DNA of 24,759 nucleotides from NCBI GenBank assembly GCA_003444085.1, contig DLVL01000034.1, positions 1 to 24,759 of the forward strand. Reading direction: 5' to 3'. The translations under genes were made by a program, and so were the position numbers. A model generated the notes under the pieces. It saw nothing but the letters and a program-made list of their open reading frames with translations, did not search any database and was not told the origin of the DNA. Below are positions 15,200 through 22,202 of this stretch, in pieces. Each line of letters starts with the position of its first letter. The stretch's first letter is position 1. Origin of the DNA: Kosmotogaceae bacterium (lineage in GTDB: Bacteria; Thermotogota; Thermotogae; Petrotogales; Kosmotogaceae).

Positions 15200-15858
15200 T
15201 GAGCGCACATAGTCTGACCAGGAAAGCCGCGGTGGAAGCCCTCATTTTTGCTTCCAGAAATGGTATTGAGCCTTCAAAGATTGCAAGAATTCTGGAAATG
15301 AAACTCGGGCAGGTCATGATACTCGTTGATGAACTCGAGCAAGAGTATAAGGACTCATCGGATAGAGGGGTAATCCTGAAGAATGTGAATGGTCGTTTCC
15401 GCTTCTACACGCGCGGAGAACTGGAAGATTACGTGAAGCAAGTCTCCCAACGACCTGTTGCCGACATAACAGACTCACAGATGGAGGTTCTGGCAATTGT
15501 GGCTGTCAGGGGCCCCGCGACCAGAAGTGACATAGAGTTTATCAGAGGAAGGGCCTGCCAGGCTCAATTGCTGGAACTCACCAGAATGGGGCTGTTGAGG
15601 AAGAGACGATCGAAACAGCCGGGACGACCTTTCATGTACAGGGTGACTCAACGTTTCTATGATACTTTCCAGCTCAGCGATCTGGGTGAAATCATCGAAG
15701 GGCTGGAGATTCCAGAGAAAGCAAGTGAAGAAGATGAAACTTCAGCGGTTTCTGCAGTTGAACACGAGCCTGTCGAGGAGGAAGGCAGGAGAGATGATCA
15801 AGAAAGGGCTCGTGAAAGTCAACAACCAGACAGTGAGAAGCCCGTGGCAGGAGATTGA
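15199..15858 (+). CDS. scpB: Segregation and condensation protein B
   Basis: ScpB dimerises and binds the ScpA linker in the SMC complex. Two winged-helix domains fill residues about 1-160 (RKAAVEALIFASRNGIEPSKIARIL; then DITDSQMEVLAIVAVRGPATRSDIEFIRG and the ARMGLLRKRRSKQPGRPFMYRVT-like region). The final roughly 42 residues are a Glu/Asp-rich tail with no expected fold, and all of it is encoded by bases that also encode the S4 domain of RluB in another frame (15734-15858). Two ATG codons are adjacent (15196, 15199); AAGG is better spaced for 15199. The core of the protein is conventional. Confidence 0.94.
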   Translation: MSAHSLTRKAAVEALIFASRNGIEPSKIARILEMKLGQVMILVDELEQEYKDSSDRGVILKNVNGRFRFYTRGELEDYVKQVSQRPVADITDSQMEVLAIVAVRGPATRSDIEFIRGRACQAQLLELTRMGLLRKRRSKQPGRPFMYRVTQRFYDTFQLSDLGEIIEGLEIPEKASEEDETSAVSAVEHEPVEEEGRRDDQERARESQQPDSEKPVAGD

Positions 15859-16465
15859 ACCTGCCGGAGATACAGTGTGTATCGAAGGTGAACGGATCTT
15901 GCCAATCGGTAATGAACGTCTTGTTGTGGCGATTAACAAACCACCAGGTTATATAACAGCCATGTCAGATGATAGAAACAGACCAACAGTTGGCGATCTA
16001 ATTAGAGAACACTTCCAGACGCCTCTTTTTCATGTCGGCAGATTGGACAGAGATACCGAAGGCTTGCTGATAATGACAAATGACGGACAGCTTGCACATG
16101 AAATAGCACACCCTTCTTCTTCCGTATGCAAGACATATCTGGCGAGAATTGCAGGCGCACTGCATGCACAGGAGATCAATCTTCTCAGAAGGGGAATCCT
16201 TCTCAGAGATGGATTCAGGACAGGCCCGGCAGAAGTGAGAATCCTGGAACAGACTCATGATACTTCTCTTGTTGAGATCATCATTAAAGAGGGACACAAA
16301 CGGCAGGTAAGGGAGATGTTCTCATCTCTGGGAAAGCAAGTGCTGAGTCTAACAAGGACTGCGATTGGGGGGATCACAATAGATCTTGTTCCAGGTCCCG
16401 GAGATATTCGCATATTGACCAAAGAGGAAACGAGACTCCTCAGAAGAAAAAAGGGGACCTGTTAG
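15734..16465 (+). CDS. RsuA/RluB-family rRNA pseudouridine synthase
   Basis: This 243-residue enzyme isomerises a specific uridine in ribosomal RNA; RluB (23S U2605) is the likeliest role but RsuA or others cannot be excluded. An S4 RNA-binding domain covers residues about 1-55 (MKLQRFLQLNTSLSRRKAGE, then KGLVKVNNQTV). The catalytic motif is GRLDRDTEGLLIMTNDG with D105, followed by KTYLARI and GHKRQVREMF. The ATG at 15734 is needed for a complete S4 domain, so the gene overlaps scpB by 125 nt on the same strand. A longer reading from 15659 would add residues that do not fit the family. Its last codons lie inside the terminator hairpin of the opposite operon. Confidence 0.9.
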   Translation: MKLQRFLQLNTSLSRRKAGEMIKKGLVKVNNQTVRSPWQEIEPAGDTVCIEGERILPIGNERLVVAINKPPGYITAMSDDRNRPTVGDLIREHFQTPLFHVGRLDRDTEGLLIMTNDGQLAHEIAHPSSSVCKTYLARIAGALHAQEINLLRRGILLRDGFRTGPAEVRILEQTHDTSLVEIIIKEGHKRQVREMFSSLGKQVLSLTRTAIGGITIDLVPGPGDIRILTKEETRLLRRKKGTC

Positions 16466-16471
16466 GTCCCC
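16447..16471 (-). terminator. Rho-independent terminator of the galK-ABC operon
   Basis: GGGGACCT (16453-16460) and AGGTCCCC (16464-16471) form an 8-bp stem with a 3-nt loop. Read on the minus strand it is followed by six T (16452-16447) and a pyrimidine-rich stretch. It terminates leftward transcription. Part of it lies in the 3' end of the plus-strand rluB gene, whose transcript sees no T-run after the stem. Confidence 0.85.
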
Positions 16472-16508
16472 GAGTGCTTCTATCCAAGGGGGGATAGGGG
16501 TTGCACTC
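16472..16508 (-). ncRNA. Structured element, possible small RNA or 3'-UTR element
   Basis: Immediately before the terminator (minus-strand reading) lies a second hairpin: outer stem GAGTGC/GCACTC (16472-16477 with 16503-16508) and inner stem CTATCC/GGATAG (16480-16485 with 16492-16497). A TATAAT lies just upstream on the minus strand (16520-16515), so an RNA of about 60 nt starting near 16508 and ending at the terminator is possible. No -35 is seen. It may instead be the processed 3' end of the operon mRNA. Confidence 0.35.
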
Positions 16509-16639
16509 AAAAATATTATAGGACCTTTCCATTACAGATAGATTTTCTCAGATTGAATATTTGAGCAAGTTGCTTCGGGTGAGTCTCTTCGTAAGTTACG
16601 AGTTAAGGTTAATGGTATAACGAAATGATTAGCTGTTTT

Positions 16640-17578
16640 CTATGAACTGCGTGATCCAAAACTGTACGATTTCCTGACCTTCAACGTGATCTCTCTATTT
16701 TCAGCCGCTTCAGCTGGAAGAATCAGCATAACAGGATTGTTGTCGATCAATGCACTGCAAAGGACTTTCTTTCCGTCGAGAGGACTCGAGTGGACCAAAA
16801 CAGCCTTAATTCCGACTTCTGATAATTCAACATCTTCGGGTCGGAAGACCATGTCCCCAAGAGTATTTGTCCCATGAGGTGACATGAGTTCAAGGGTTTC
16901 AGCAGAACCAGGATTATCGTAGATTTCTCTGGGGGTGCCGCTTCTTATGAAGGCTCCACTGGTCATAATATATAACCTGTCTGTTATTGACATGGCGTCT
17001 TCGGGATCATTCAGGATTATGAGTACGGACCTGCCAATATGCAGAAGGAGCTTCTTCACCATCACACGTAACTCACCACGAATCTTCCTATCCAGTCTCT
17101 CAAATGGTTCGTCCATAAGGATCAAGCTATACTCACGAAGAGTCTCTCTTCCAATTGCAGTTAGTTTTCTTATTCCGGCAGGAAGTTGAGAAGGTCTGAG
17201 ATCAAGATACTCATACAGCCCATCCAATTCGTGCGCCTTCTTTCTTGCTTTTTCGTCAACCAGTCGGTCTTTCCTGATCTTCAAGGGAAACGCAACATTA
17301 TTGTAAGTATTGAAATGTGGGAAGAGAGCCTCATCCTGGAAGATAAAGGCGATCCTTCTTTCAGATGGAGGAGAATCAGTCATATCCGTACCTTCGATCA
17401 ATATCCTTCCTTTGACGGGTTCATGGAGTCCCGCTATCATTCTTAGCAGTAATGTTTTGCCACACCCTGAAGGCCCCAGGATACCTGTGATACTGCGTTC
17501 GGGGATCTCCAGATTGACTGGTCCCAGGTTGAATCCACCGATCTTTCCTGCCAGGGATTGGACTTCTAGTGCGACCAT
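16640..17578 (-). CDS. ABC transporter ATP-binding protein with degenerate signature motif
   Basis: The 312-residue protein has a nucleotide-binding domain (1-230) like those of MalK-type sugar importers, and a TOBE-like C-terminus (about 240-312; MVFRPEDVELSEV). Walker A is intact (GPSGCGKT, 35-42), as are the Q-loop Q81 (FQDEALFPH) and Walker B with its catalytic Glu (LILMDEP, E157). The ABC signature, normally LSGGQ, reads LPAGI (132-136), and the H-loop His is Asn (N190 in ILNDPEDAM). No permease or binding protein is nearby. The ATG has GGAGGTG upstream and the gene is last in the galK operon. It could pair with a partner ATPase, serve a permease elsewhere, or have lost transport function. 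Confidence 0.88.
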   Translation of the reverse strand: MVALEVQSLAGKIGGFNLGPVNLEIPERSITGILGPSGCGKTLLLRMIAGLHEPVKGRILIEGTDMTDSPPSERRIAFIFQDEALFPHFNTYNNVAFPLKIRKDRLVDEKARKKAHELDGLYEYLDLRPSQLPAGIRKLTAIGRETLREYSLILMDEPFERLDRKIRGELRVMVKKLLLHIGRSVLIILNDPEDAMSITDRLYIMTSGAFIRSGTPREIYDNPGSAETLELMSPHGTNTLGDMVFRPEDVELSEVGIKAVLVHSSPLDGKKVLCSALIDNNPVMLILPAEAAENREITLKVRKSYSFGSRSS

Positions 17579-17600
17579 TCTGCACCACCTCCACAGGCGG

Positions 17601-18758
17601 TCAAAGAACAGAAAGCACTTCAGATATACTCTTTAGAAGATCTTCAGAATCTTCTACACCCAGCGAAAGTCTCACGCCCGAAGAAGAAATCCCCGCTTCT
17701 GTGAGATCATCTCTGGCAGATGACGAATGGGAAGTCAGAGACGGCATGGTCACCAAAGATTCGACTCCTCCGAGACTGGTAGCTTCAGTAAGTAACTTCG
17801 CTGACCTGATGAACTTCATGGCATCTTCTTCTCTAAAGAATTCCAGGTAGATCATCCCGCCGTAACCAGGACAGTTCCTGTAGCATGCAGGCAGATCTTT
17901 CACTAATGAAGGGTGCTGAACGCACTTTATTACCGGGCTGGATGAGAGAAATCGTGCAATCACTTCTCCGTTTGTGTTGTGAGCCTGCATACGTAAACCA
18001 AGGGTCTTTGCTCCTCTCATGACCAGAAAGGCGTCTGCAGGATTTCCATTTGAGCCGATCATTGTCATCATCGATCTAACTCTTTCGTATACAGCCTGAT
18101 CGTTTGTGCAAGCATATCCTGCAACGACATCGGAGTGACCGTTTATGTACTTACTCAGACTGTGGACCTCAATATGTGCACCATGGTCAAGTGCCGTGAA
18201 GTTATACGGAGAAAGGAATGTGTTATCCACAACAAGCAAAATGTTATGTGATTCCGCAATTGTTGCTATCTTCTCAATATCAACAAGCTGTGAGGAAGGA
18301 TTGGTCAATGTTTCTGTGTAGATGATACGGGTTGTGTGATCGATCAGGGAAGTAATCCTGTCAATACTCGAAGGTGTGAACGAGTCCATTCTAATTCCTG
18401 CGTGGCGGAACTCGTCGAGCAGCGCACTGGTCCCTCCATAGATCGGTCTGCAGAACAGGATAGAGTCTTCCTTCTTGAGAAAAGACCCAAGTACTGCTGA
18501 AATCGCTCCCATGCCAGAAGAGAAGAACACACCAAACGAGGCGTTGCAAAGAGCATTCAGCTTCTCTACTAGTGCGCCTATCGTGGGATTACCCAACCTG
18601 GTGTAGACGTTGTTGACGTTATCTGGAGAGGAGTATTTCTCATCGTTCATCAGGAAATTCGATGTCTGGAAGACTGGAACGGTCACCGCGTCAGCAAAAC
18701 GATTGGAACTCTCTCCTGCGTGTACCGCTTCTGTATTGAATCCTCGACTTCTCTTCAC
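17601..18758 (-). CDS. Cys/Met-metabolism PLP enzyme (cystathionine gamma-synthase/lyase type)
   Basis: This fold-type I PLP enzyme belongs to the Cys/Met metabolism family. From the preferred GTG start (18758; SD GAGGTG 6 nt upstream) it has 385 residues; another GTG at 18767 adds three. Visible landmarks are YTRLGNPT, YGGTSALL, the PLP-pyridine Asp in VVDNTF and the PLP lysine in SLSKYINGHSDVVAG (about residue 203), and SLGGVESLVTMPSLTSH near the end. A Gly occupies the place where methionine gamma-lyases usually have Cys (YGGT), which leans toward synthase or cystathionine gamma-lyase, but reaction type cannot be fixed from sequence. It lies between a Gfo/Idh oxidoreductase and an ABC ATPase. 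Confidence 0.9.
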   Translation of the reverse strand: MKRSRGFNTEAVHAGESSNRFADAVTVPVFQTSNFLMNDEKYSSPDNVNNVYTRLGNPTIGALVEKLNALCNASFGVFFSSGMGAISAVLGSFLKKEDSILFCRPIYGGTSALLDEFRHAGIRMDSFTPSSIDRITSLIDHTTRIIYTETLTNPSSQLVDIEKIATIAESHNILLVVDNTFLSPYNFTALDHGAHIEVHSLSKYINGHSDVVAGYACTNDQAVYERVRSMMTMIGSNGNPADAFLVMRGAKTLGLRMQAHNTNGEVIARFLSSSPVIKCVQHPSLVKDLPACYRNCPGYGGMIYLEFFREEDAMKFIRSAKLLTEATSLGGVESLVTMPSLTSHSSSARDDLTEAGISSSGVRLSLGVEDSEDLLKSISEVLSVL

Positions 18759-18776
18759 CGAACTCACCTCTTCACT

Positions 18777-19775
18777 CTAGAGAAGGGAATCAATGGGCAC
18801 GGTCCTGCCTGTTTTCGAAGAAAGCAATGAAGCTTCGATCACAGCAAGATCCTTCAACGCAGAGCGGGGACTACCGAGCAGATTCTTTGCCCCAAGGAGC
18901 GTTTCGTAGAAGTCAGCAAACTCCTTCTTGTAGGTATTCTCTGGTGGAACACTGTAGGATTCTTCGTGTTCACCTTTCATCACAGTCACTGCAGAGTCAC
19001 CAATCAAGATGCAGCCATCCGGGCCGATGACCTTCACCACCGTTTCACAGGGATGGAGAGCATACGAGACACTATAAGAGACAAGTGATGAACTCTTCGT
19101 CGTCATGATACAGGCCATGGTATCTTCTGCCCCTAGATAGTCCGATCTCATCTGAGCAAATGCAGAAACAGAGTCTATGTCGCCAACAAGAGTTCTTATT
19201 GCTGCTATATGATGTACTCCACCATCGGACAGATAACCACCGACATGAGACGGATCTTTTCTCCAGGGTGTGCTTACATACTCATTACTGCGCGACATAT
19301 TGACCCATGACTGCCAGGTGGCGAAACACGGTTGGCCCACAGCACCGCTTTGAAGGACTTCTGAAGCCCTTTTGAATCGAGCTGCATGCCTTAGATTCTC
19401 TGCGATATAGACCACTTTGTCAGATCCTTCTGCGAGCTCTACGATCTTCTTACCTTCAGCAGTGTTTATGCTGATGGGCTTCTCACAGATTACATCAATT
19501 CCAGCAGCTATTGATTTTGATATAAACTCAAAGTTCAGTTCCGGTGCAAGAGAGATATCAACAGCGTCTATTTCTCCCGAATACAGCATTTTCTCGAAAT
19601 CGTTATAGATCTTTGGGGATGATGTGATAGTCTCTGCCAGGGCTTCCGCTTTGGTCTGCGTACGGTTGTAAAGGGCAGTAACGCAGAACAGATCTTGCAA
19701 TTCTCGCAGGGCAGGTAGATGGAGTTTTCTGGTTGCTATACCACATCCTGCAATTCCCAATCGAATTTGCTTCAT
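18777..19775 (-). CDS. Gfo/Idh/MocA-family oxidoreductase
   Basis: This 332-residue dehydrogenase has an N-terminal Rossmann domain (LGIAGCGIATRKLHLPAL, residues 6-23) and the family motif EKPIS (near 98) with the lysine involved in catalysis, then a C-terminal alpha/beta substrate domain including GGYLSDGGVHHIAAIRTLVGD. Family members oxidise or reduce sugars, inositols and related polyols with NAD(P). The substrate is not evident. ATG overlaps the galK stop (ATGA) and GGGAG lies upstream, so it is co-translated with galactokinase; a sugar or sugar-derivative substrate is a reasonable inference. Confidence 0.9.
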   Translation of the reverse strand: MKQIRLGIAGCGIATRKLHLPALRELQDLFCVTALYNRTQTKAEALAETITSSPKIYNDFEKMLYSGEIDAVDISLAPELNFEFISKSIAAGIDVICEKPISINTAEGKKIVELAEGSDKVVYIAENLRHAARFKRASEVLQSGAVGQPCFATWQSWVNMSRSNEYVSTPWRKDPSHVGGYLSDGGVHHIAAIRTLVGDIDSVSAFAQMRSDYLGAEDTMACIMTTKSSSLVSYSVSYALHPCETVVKVIGPDGCILIGDSAVTVMKGEHEESYSVPPENTYKKEFADFYETLLGAKNLLGSPRSALKDLAVIEASLLSSKTGRTVPIDSLL

Positions 19776-20899
19776 AGTTTTTCTCTCCCTTCAACCAGAA
19801 GAGGTAAATCGAGTATTCTTGCTTTTCCGTCCGGTCTGACCAGAAAAACCCGTGCGGTTATTCCGAAACGTTCGTAGTAATTGTTCTTGATGTCTTCACT
19901 CACAGCGTCTACTTCATCGGTTTCACACACAGCAAGCACGGAACCTCCAAATCCCCCACCCATCATTCTGCACCCCGTAACGGAAGGCTTTTCTCTGAGT
20001 AGACTGACAATGTAATCAACTTCATCACAGGATACCTCATAATCGTATGCCAGAGATTCATGAGATTGCAGCAAAAAGCGACCAAGGTTCTCGAAATTCG
20101 AGGATTTCAAAGATCTCACTGAATCGAGTACTCTCTCATTTTCAGTGATTATGTGCATTGCACGCCGGTAGTACTCTGGTTTCAAGTTCTTCCTTGCTGA
20201 AAGCAGTTCAGAGATTGTCAGATCTCTGTAACTTGTCTTTCCCAATTCTCTCAGGGCGAAGCTTGCTTCTTCCCTTCTCTTGTTATATTCTCCTGAAGAT
20301 AGTGAGTGACGAACACCGGAATCAATCACCATAAAAGCATAATCTCCGAGATCAAGTGGCACGTAATCGTGATGCATACTCTGAGTGTCCAGAAAGATTG
20401 CATGTCTCTCTTTCCCCATGACTGCAGCAAATTGATCCATTACACCGCACTTGACTCCAACGAAATCATTCTCAGCTCGCCTGGCAAGAATGTACTTCTC
20501 TTCCTCACTCAGTCCAAGCTTCAAGAGCTCATCCATTGCAATCAGCACAGCAACTTCCAGCGCAGCGGAGCTCGATAACCCTGATCCTTGAGGCACTGTT
20601 GAGATGATCCTGACTTCCATACCAGGAAGAAGAACAGCCTTCTCTTCTTTCAGAACCCAGCAAATGCCCTTTACGTAATCACACCAGTTGTTCGAGCGAG
20701 AAATCGTTTGAGAATCAAACTCACAAGTCCCCTCTTCTTCGGAGAAGACTCTTATGGAACTACCCTGTCTTTCACTTACGGTTGCCTGAACATATCTGTC
20801 GACTGTTACCGGAAGTACATAACCATCATTGTAGTCAGTATGCTCGCCTATTATGTTTATCCTGCCGGGAGCAAGAGCGTGTATAGATTTTCTGGTCAC
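19772..20899 (-). CDS. galK: Galactokinase
   Basis: Galactokinase phosphorylates alpha-D-galactose at C1 in the Leloir pathway, in the cytosol. The protein (375 residues from GTG 20899) has the galactokinase signature GRINIIGEHTDYNDGYVLP (12-30), the GHMP ATP loop GSGLSSSAALEVA, the catalytic Asp region VKCGVMDQFAAVMG and the C-terminal GCRMMGGGFGGS. The GTG start has GGGGG 8 nt upstream; a longer reading from 20968 would start in the upstream terminator tail and adds residues not seen in the family. It leads an operon with an oxidoreductase, a PLP enzyme and an ABC ATPase. galT and galE are not in the window. Confidence 0.96.
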   Translation of the reverse strand: MTRKSIHALAPGRINIIGEHTDYNDGYVLPVTVDRYVQATVSERQGSSIRVFSEEEGTCEFDSQTISRSNNWCDYVKGICWVLKEEKAVLLPGMEVRIISTVPQGSGLSSSAALEVAVLIAMDELLKLGLSEEEKYILARRAENDFVGVKCGVMDQFAAVMGKERHAIFLDTQSMHHDYVPLDLGDYAFMVIDSGVRHSLSSGEYNKRREEASFALRELGKTSYRDLTISELLSARKNLKPEYYRRAMHIITENERVLDSVRSLKSSNFENLGRFLLQSHESLAYDYEVSCDEVDYIVSLLREKPSVTGCRMMGGGFGGSVLAVCETDEVDAVSEDIKNNYYERFGITARVFLVRPDGKARILDLPLLVEGREKL

Positions 20900-20930
20900 G
20901 TGTAATCCCCCCATTTCGCTAATCATCATC

Positions 20931-20936
20931 AGAATA
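20931..20936 (-). promoter_or_regulatory. Weak candidate -10 for galK
   Basis: On the minus strand TATTCT (20936-20931) is preceded by TGC, an extended -10-like element, just after the terminator tail of the glutaredoxin gene. No -35 is evident. Read-through from upstream cannot be excluded. Confidence 0.3.
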
Positions 20937-20949
20937 GCATCTTTGAGAA

Positions 20950-20979
20950 GAAAAACAAAGAGGGCCAACCAGTGGCCCT
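20950..20979 (-). terminator. Rho-independent terminator of the glutaredoxin gene
   Basis: AGGGCCA (20961-20967) and TGGCCCT (20973-20979) form a 7-bp stem with a 5-nt loop, followed on the minus strand by CTTTGTTTTTCTTCTC. It lies 25 nt after the glutaredoxin stop codon and separates that gene from galK. Confidence 0.85.
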
Positions 20980-21004
20980 TTGCATAGTCTTGTACCGGTA
21001 TGCT

Positions 21005-21244
21005 CTAGTGTATACCCAGCAGGCTGTCTATCTTCTGTTTGTCAAATCCAACAATAACGTTGCTTCCTACAAGTGTAACCGGTACTCCCATCTGTCCGCT
21101 CTTTCTGTAGAGTTCTTCAGCTTTTGACGGGTCCTTGCTAACGTCCACTTCCTTGAAGCTAACGTTTGCAGCTTTGAGATACGATTTTAGTTTTCTACAC
21201 CAGGAACAAGACGGACTAGTATACACAACCACTTTATCAGTCAT
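21005..21244 (-). CDS. Glutaredoxin-like thiol-disulfide protein
   Basis: This small thioredoxin-fold protein (79 residues) has the redox motif CSWC near the N-terminus (VVVYTSPSCSWCRKLKSYL), the cis-proline in MGVPV and the GF at the end (VIVGFDKQKIDSLLG), all typical of NrdH/glutaredoxin-3-like proteins. It would reduce disulfides or mixed thiols in the cytosol, taking electrons from glutathione-like thiols or thioredoxin reductase. Of two adjacent ATGs, the second (21244) has the better spacing from GGAGG (7 nt). It is a single-gene unit with its own terminator. A CsoR/CstR-like palindrome lies between promoter and start, suggesting control by copper or by sulfur (persulfide) stress. Confidence 0.9.
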   Translation of the reverse strand: MTDKVVVYTSPSCSWCRKLKSYLKAANVSFKEVDVSKDPSKAEELYRKSGQMGVPVTLVGSNVIVGFDKQKIDSLLGIH

Positions 21245-21257
21245 CATTCTCCCTCCT

Positions 21258-21276
21258 TATACCCTCGGGGGGTATA
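21258..21276. promoter_or_regulatory. CsoR/CstR-like operator upstream of the glutaredoxin gene
   Basis: TATACCC (21258-21264) and GGGTATA (21270-21276) form a perfect 7-bp inverted repeat around five bases. The TACCC-G/C-rich-GGGTA form is typical of operators of the CsoR/RcnR/CstR family of copper or persulfide sensors. It sits just downstream of the predicted transcription start and upstream of the ribosome binding site, where a bound repressor would block transcription. No such regulator gene is in the window. Confidence 0.6.
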
Positions 21277-21285
21277 TATGACATA

Positions 21286-21314
21286 ATTATACAGCATCCT
21301 TTTCGATCAATCAA
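21286..21314 (-). promoter_or_regulatory. Promoter of the glutaredoxin gene
   Basis: On the minus strand TTGATT (21314-21309) and a perfect TATAAT (21291-21286) are separated by 17 nt, close to the sigma-70 ideal. Transcription should start near 21279, directly at the edge of the palindrome 21258-21276. Confidence 0.75.
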
Positions 21315-21361
21315 CAGGGATTATGAAACAGAGAATCTTCTACAATAGCCCTGGAAAGCAA

Positions 21362-22105
21362 TCACAGCTCTATCAGAACAATCTCTGGCGGAGCCATGAA
21401 CCTGAAGTTTAACCAGGCACCAATACCATTGGTCACATAGATCATCGAGCCATCGTCTTTATTGTAAAGTCCTTTGACGAATCCAAGTCTCTCACCAAAT
21501 AGCCACTCCGAAATATATGGGATATAGAACTGTGTGCCGTGAGTATGGCCAGCAAGGTAAATGATCGGTAACGGACCTGAATAACGACCGCTTGCATGAG
21601 CATAATGCTGCATAACAATCACATCATTATCACTGTCATCTATCCAGAACTTCCGGTTCAAAGGCATTCCTACAAGCTTTACCGAGTTTCCGTCTTTGTT
21701 CAGGATTGCTGTTTCCCCGTCTAAAAGCGTAACGCCTGAGTCATGGTATATGTCGTTCAGCCTCGACCTTATGTTGTAATCCCAGTTTCCCATTACAGCA
21801 TAGACTGGAGCGATACTTGCCAGCTCTGTGAAGAAGAGCTCCAGATCTTCGTACGCAAGACCGGGTTTTCCCACATCGCCTCCAAATAGAATGAAGTCGG
21901 GGTCGAGATCTTCAATCCTGCCTATCAGGATTCTGTGATACCAGAACATGCTTCTCATGTGAAGGTCAGAGAAAAACACGATACGGATGTCCTTACCGCT
22001 TCTAAGATCAATGGATGTCACATGTAAAGAATACGGCTCAAGGAGAAAAGAATACGAGATGAGCCCAATCAGAAAAAGCACAAGAATCAGAAGGACATTT
22101 CTCAC
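21362..22105 (-). CDS. Membrane-anchored calcineurin-like metallophosphoesterase
   Basis: This 247-residue protein has an N-terminal membrane segment (residues about 3-22) and a dimetal phosphoesterase domain. The motifs appear in order: FFSDLHM (about 45), FGGDVG (about 75), GNWD (about 107; the family usually has GNHD), MQHYAH (about 166) and AGHTHGTQ (about 185), then TNGIGAW...RFMAPPEI at the end. The arrangement resembles the YaeI/YkuE/LpxG group, which acts on phospholipid-like or pyrophosphate substrates at the membrane. The substrate is unknown. GTG start with only a distant AAAGG. Divergent from the NagD-type phosphatase gene. Confidence 0.87.
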   Translation of the reverse strand: MRNVLLILVLFLIGLISYSFLLEPYSLHVTSIDLRSGKDIRIVFFSDLHMRSMFWYHRILIGRIEDLDPDFILFGGDVGKPGLAYEDLELFFTELASIAPVYAVMGNWDYNIRSRLNDIYHDSGVTLLDGETAILNKDGNSVKLVGMPLNRKFWIDDSDNDVIVMQHYAHASGRYSGPLPIIYLAGHTHGTQFYIPYISEWLFGERLGFVKGLYNKDDGSMIYVTNGIGAWLNFRFMAPPEIVLIEL

Positions 22106-22141
22106 AAACTGTTCAGCCTTTCAGTGTCTGTCAGTCAGGGG

Positions 22142-22147
22142 TATAAT
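22142..22147 (+). promoter_or_regulatory. Candidate -10 of the NagD-type phosphatase gene
   Basis: A perfect TATAAT on the plus strand, part of the inverted repeat GTATAATCT (22141-22149) / AGATTATAC (22175-22183). No clear -35. The gene's ribosome binding site GGAGG is at 22193-22197. Confidence 0.4.
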
Positions 22148-22176
22148 CTGTTTGGTATGCACTTCTCACTGTGTAG

Positions 22177-22182
22177 ATTATA
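22177..22182 (-). promoter_or_regulatory. Candidate -10 of the metallophosphoesterase gene
   Basis: The right half of the same inverted repeat gives a perfect TATAAT on the minus strand, about 70 nt upstream of the GTG start at 22105. No clear -35. The two divergent transcripts would overlap at their 5' ends. Confidence 0.4.
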
Positions 22183-22202
22183 CTGCATGCGCGGAGGACA
22201 GA

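Noticed and set aside
16447..16520. Signal recognition particle RNA or a known riboswitch
   Set aside because: The hairpins lack the GGAAG-type tetraloop region of SRP RNA and the conserved cores of riboswitches I know, and no coding gene follows in the right direction.
16562..16601. Two short palindromes centred on AAGTT (GAGCAAGTTGCTT and TCGTAAGTTACGA)
   Set aside because: They lie between convergent genes with no promoter close by, and the first is imperfect; chance is the simpler explanation.
20900..20968. Longer N-terminus of galactokinase from 20968
   Set aside because: It would begin in the hairpin of the glutaredoxin terminator, and the GTG at 20899 has a good ribosome binding site and fits the family.
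21987..22202. Longer N-terminus of the NagD-type phosphatase
   Set aside because: It runs antisense through the metallophosphoesterase and the promoter region; ATG 22203 has GGAGG and matches the family start.
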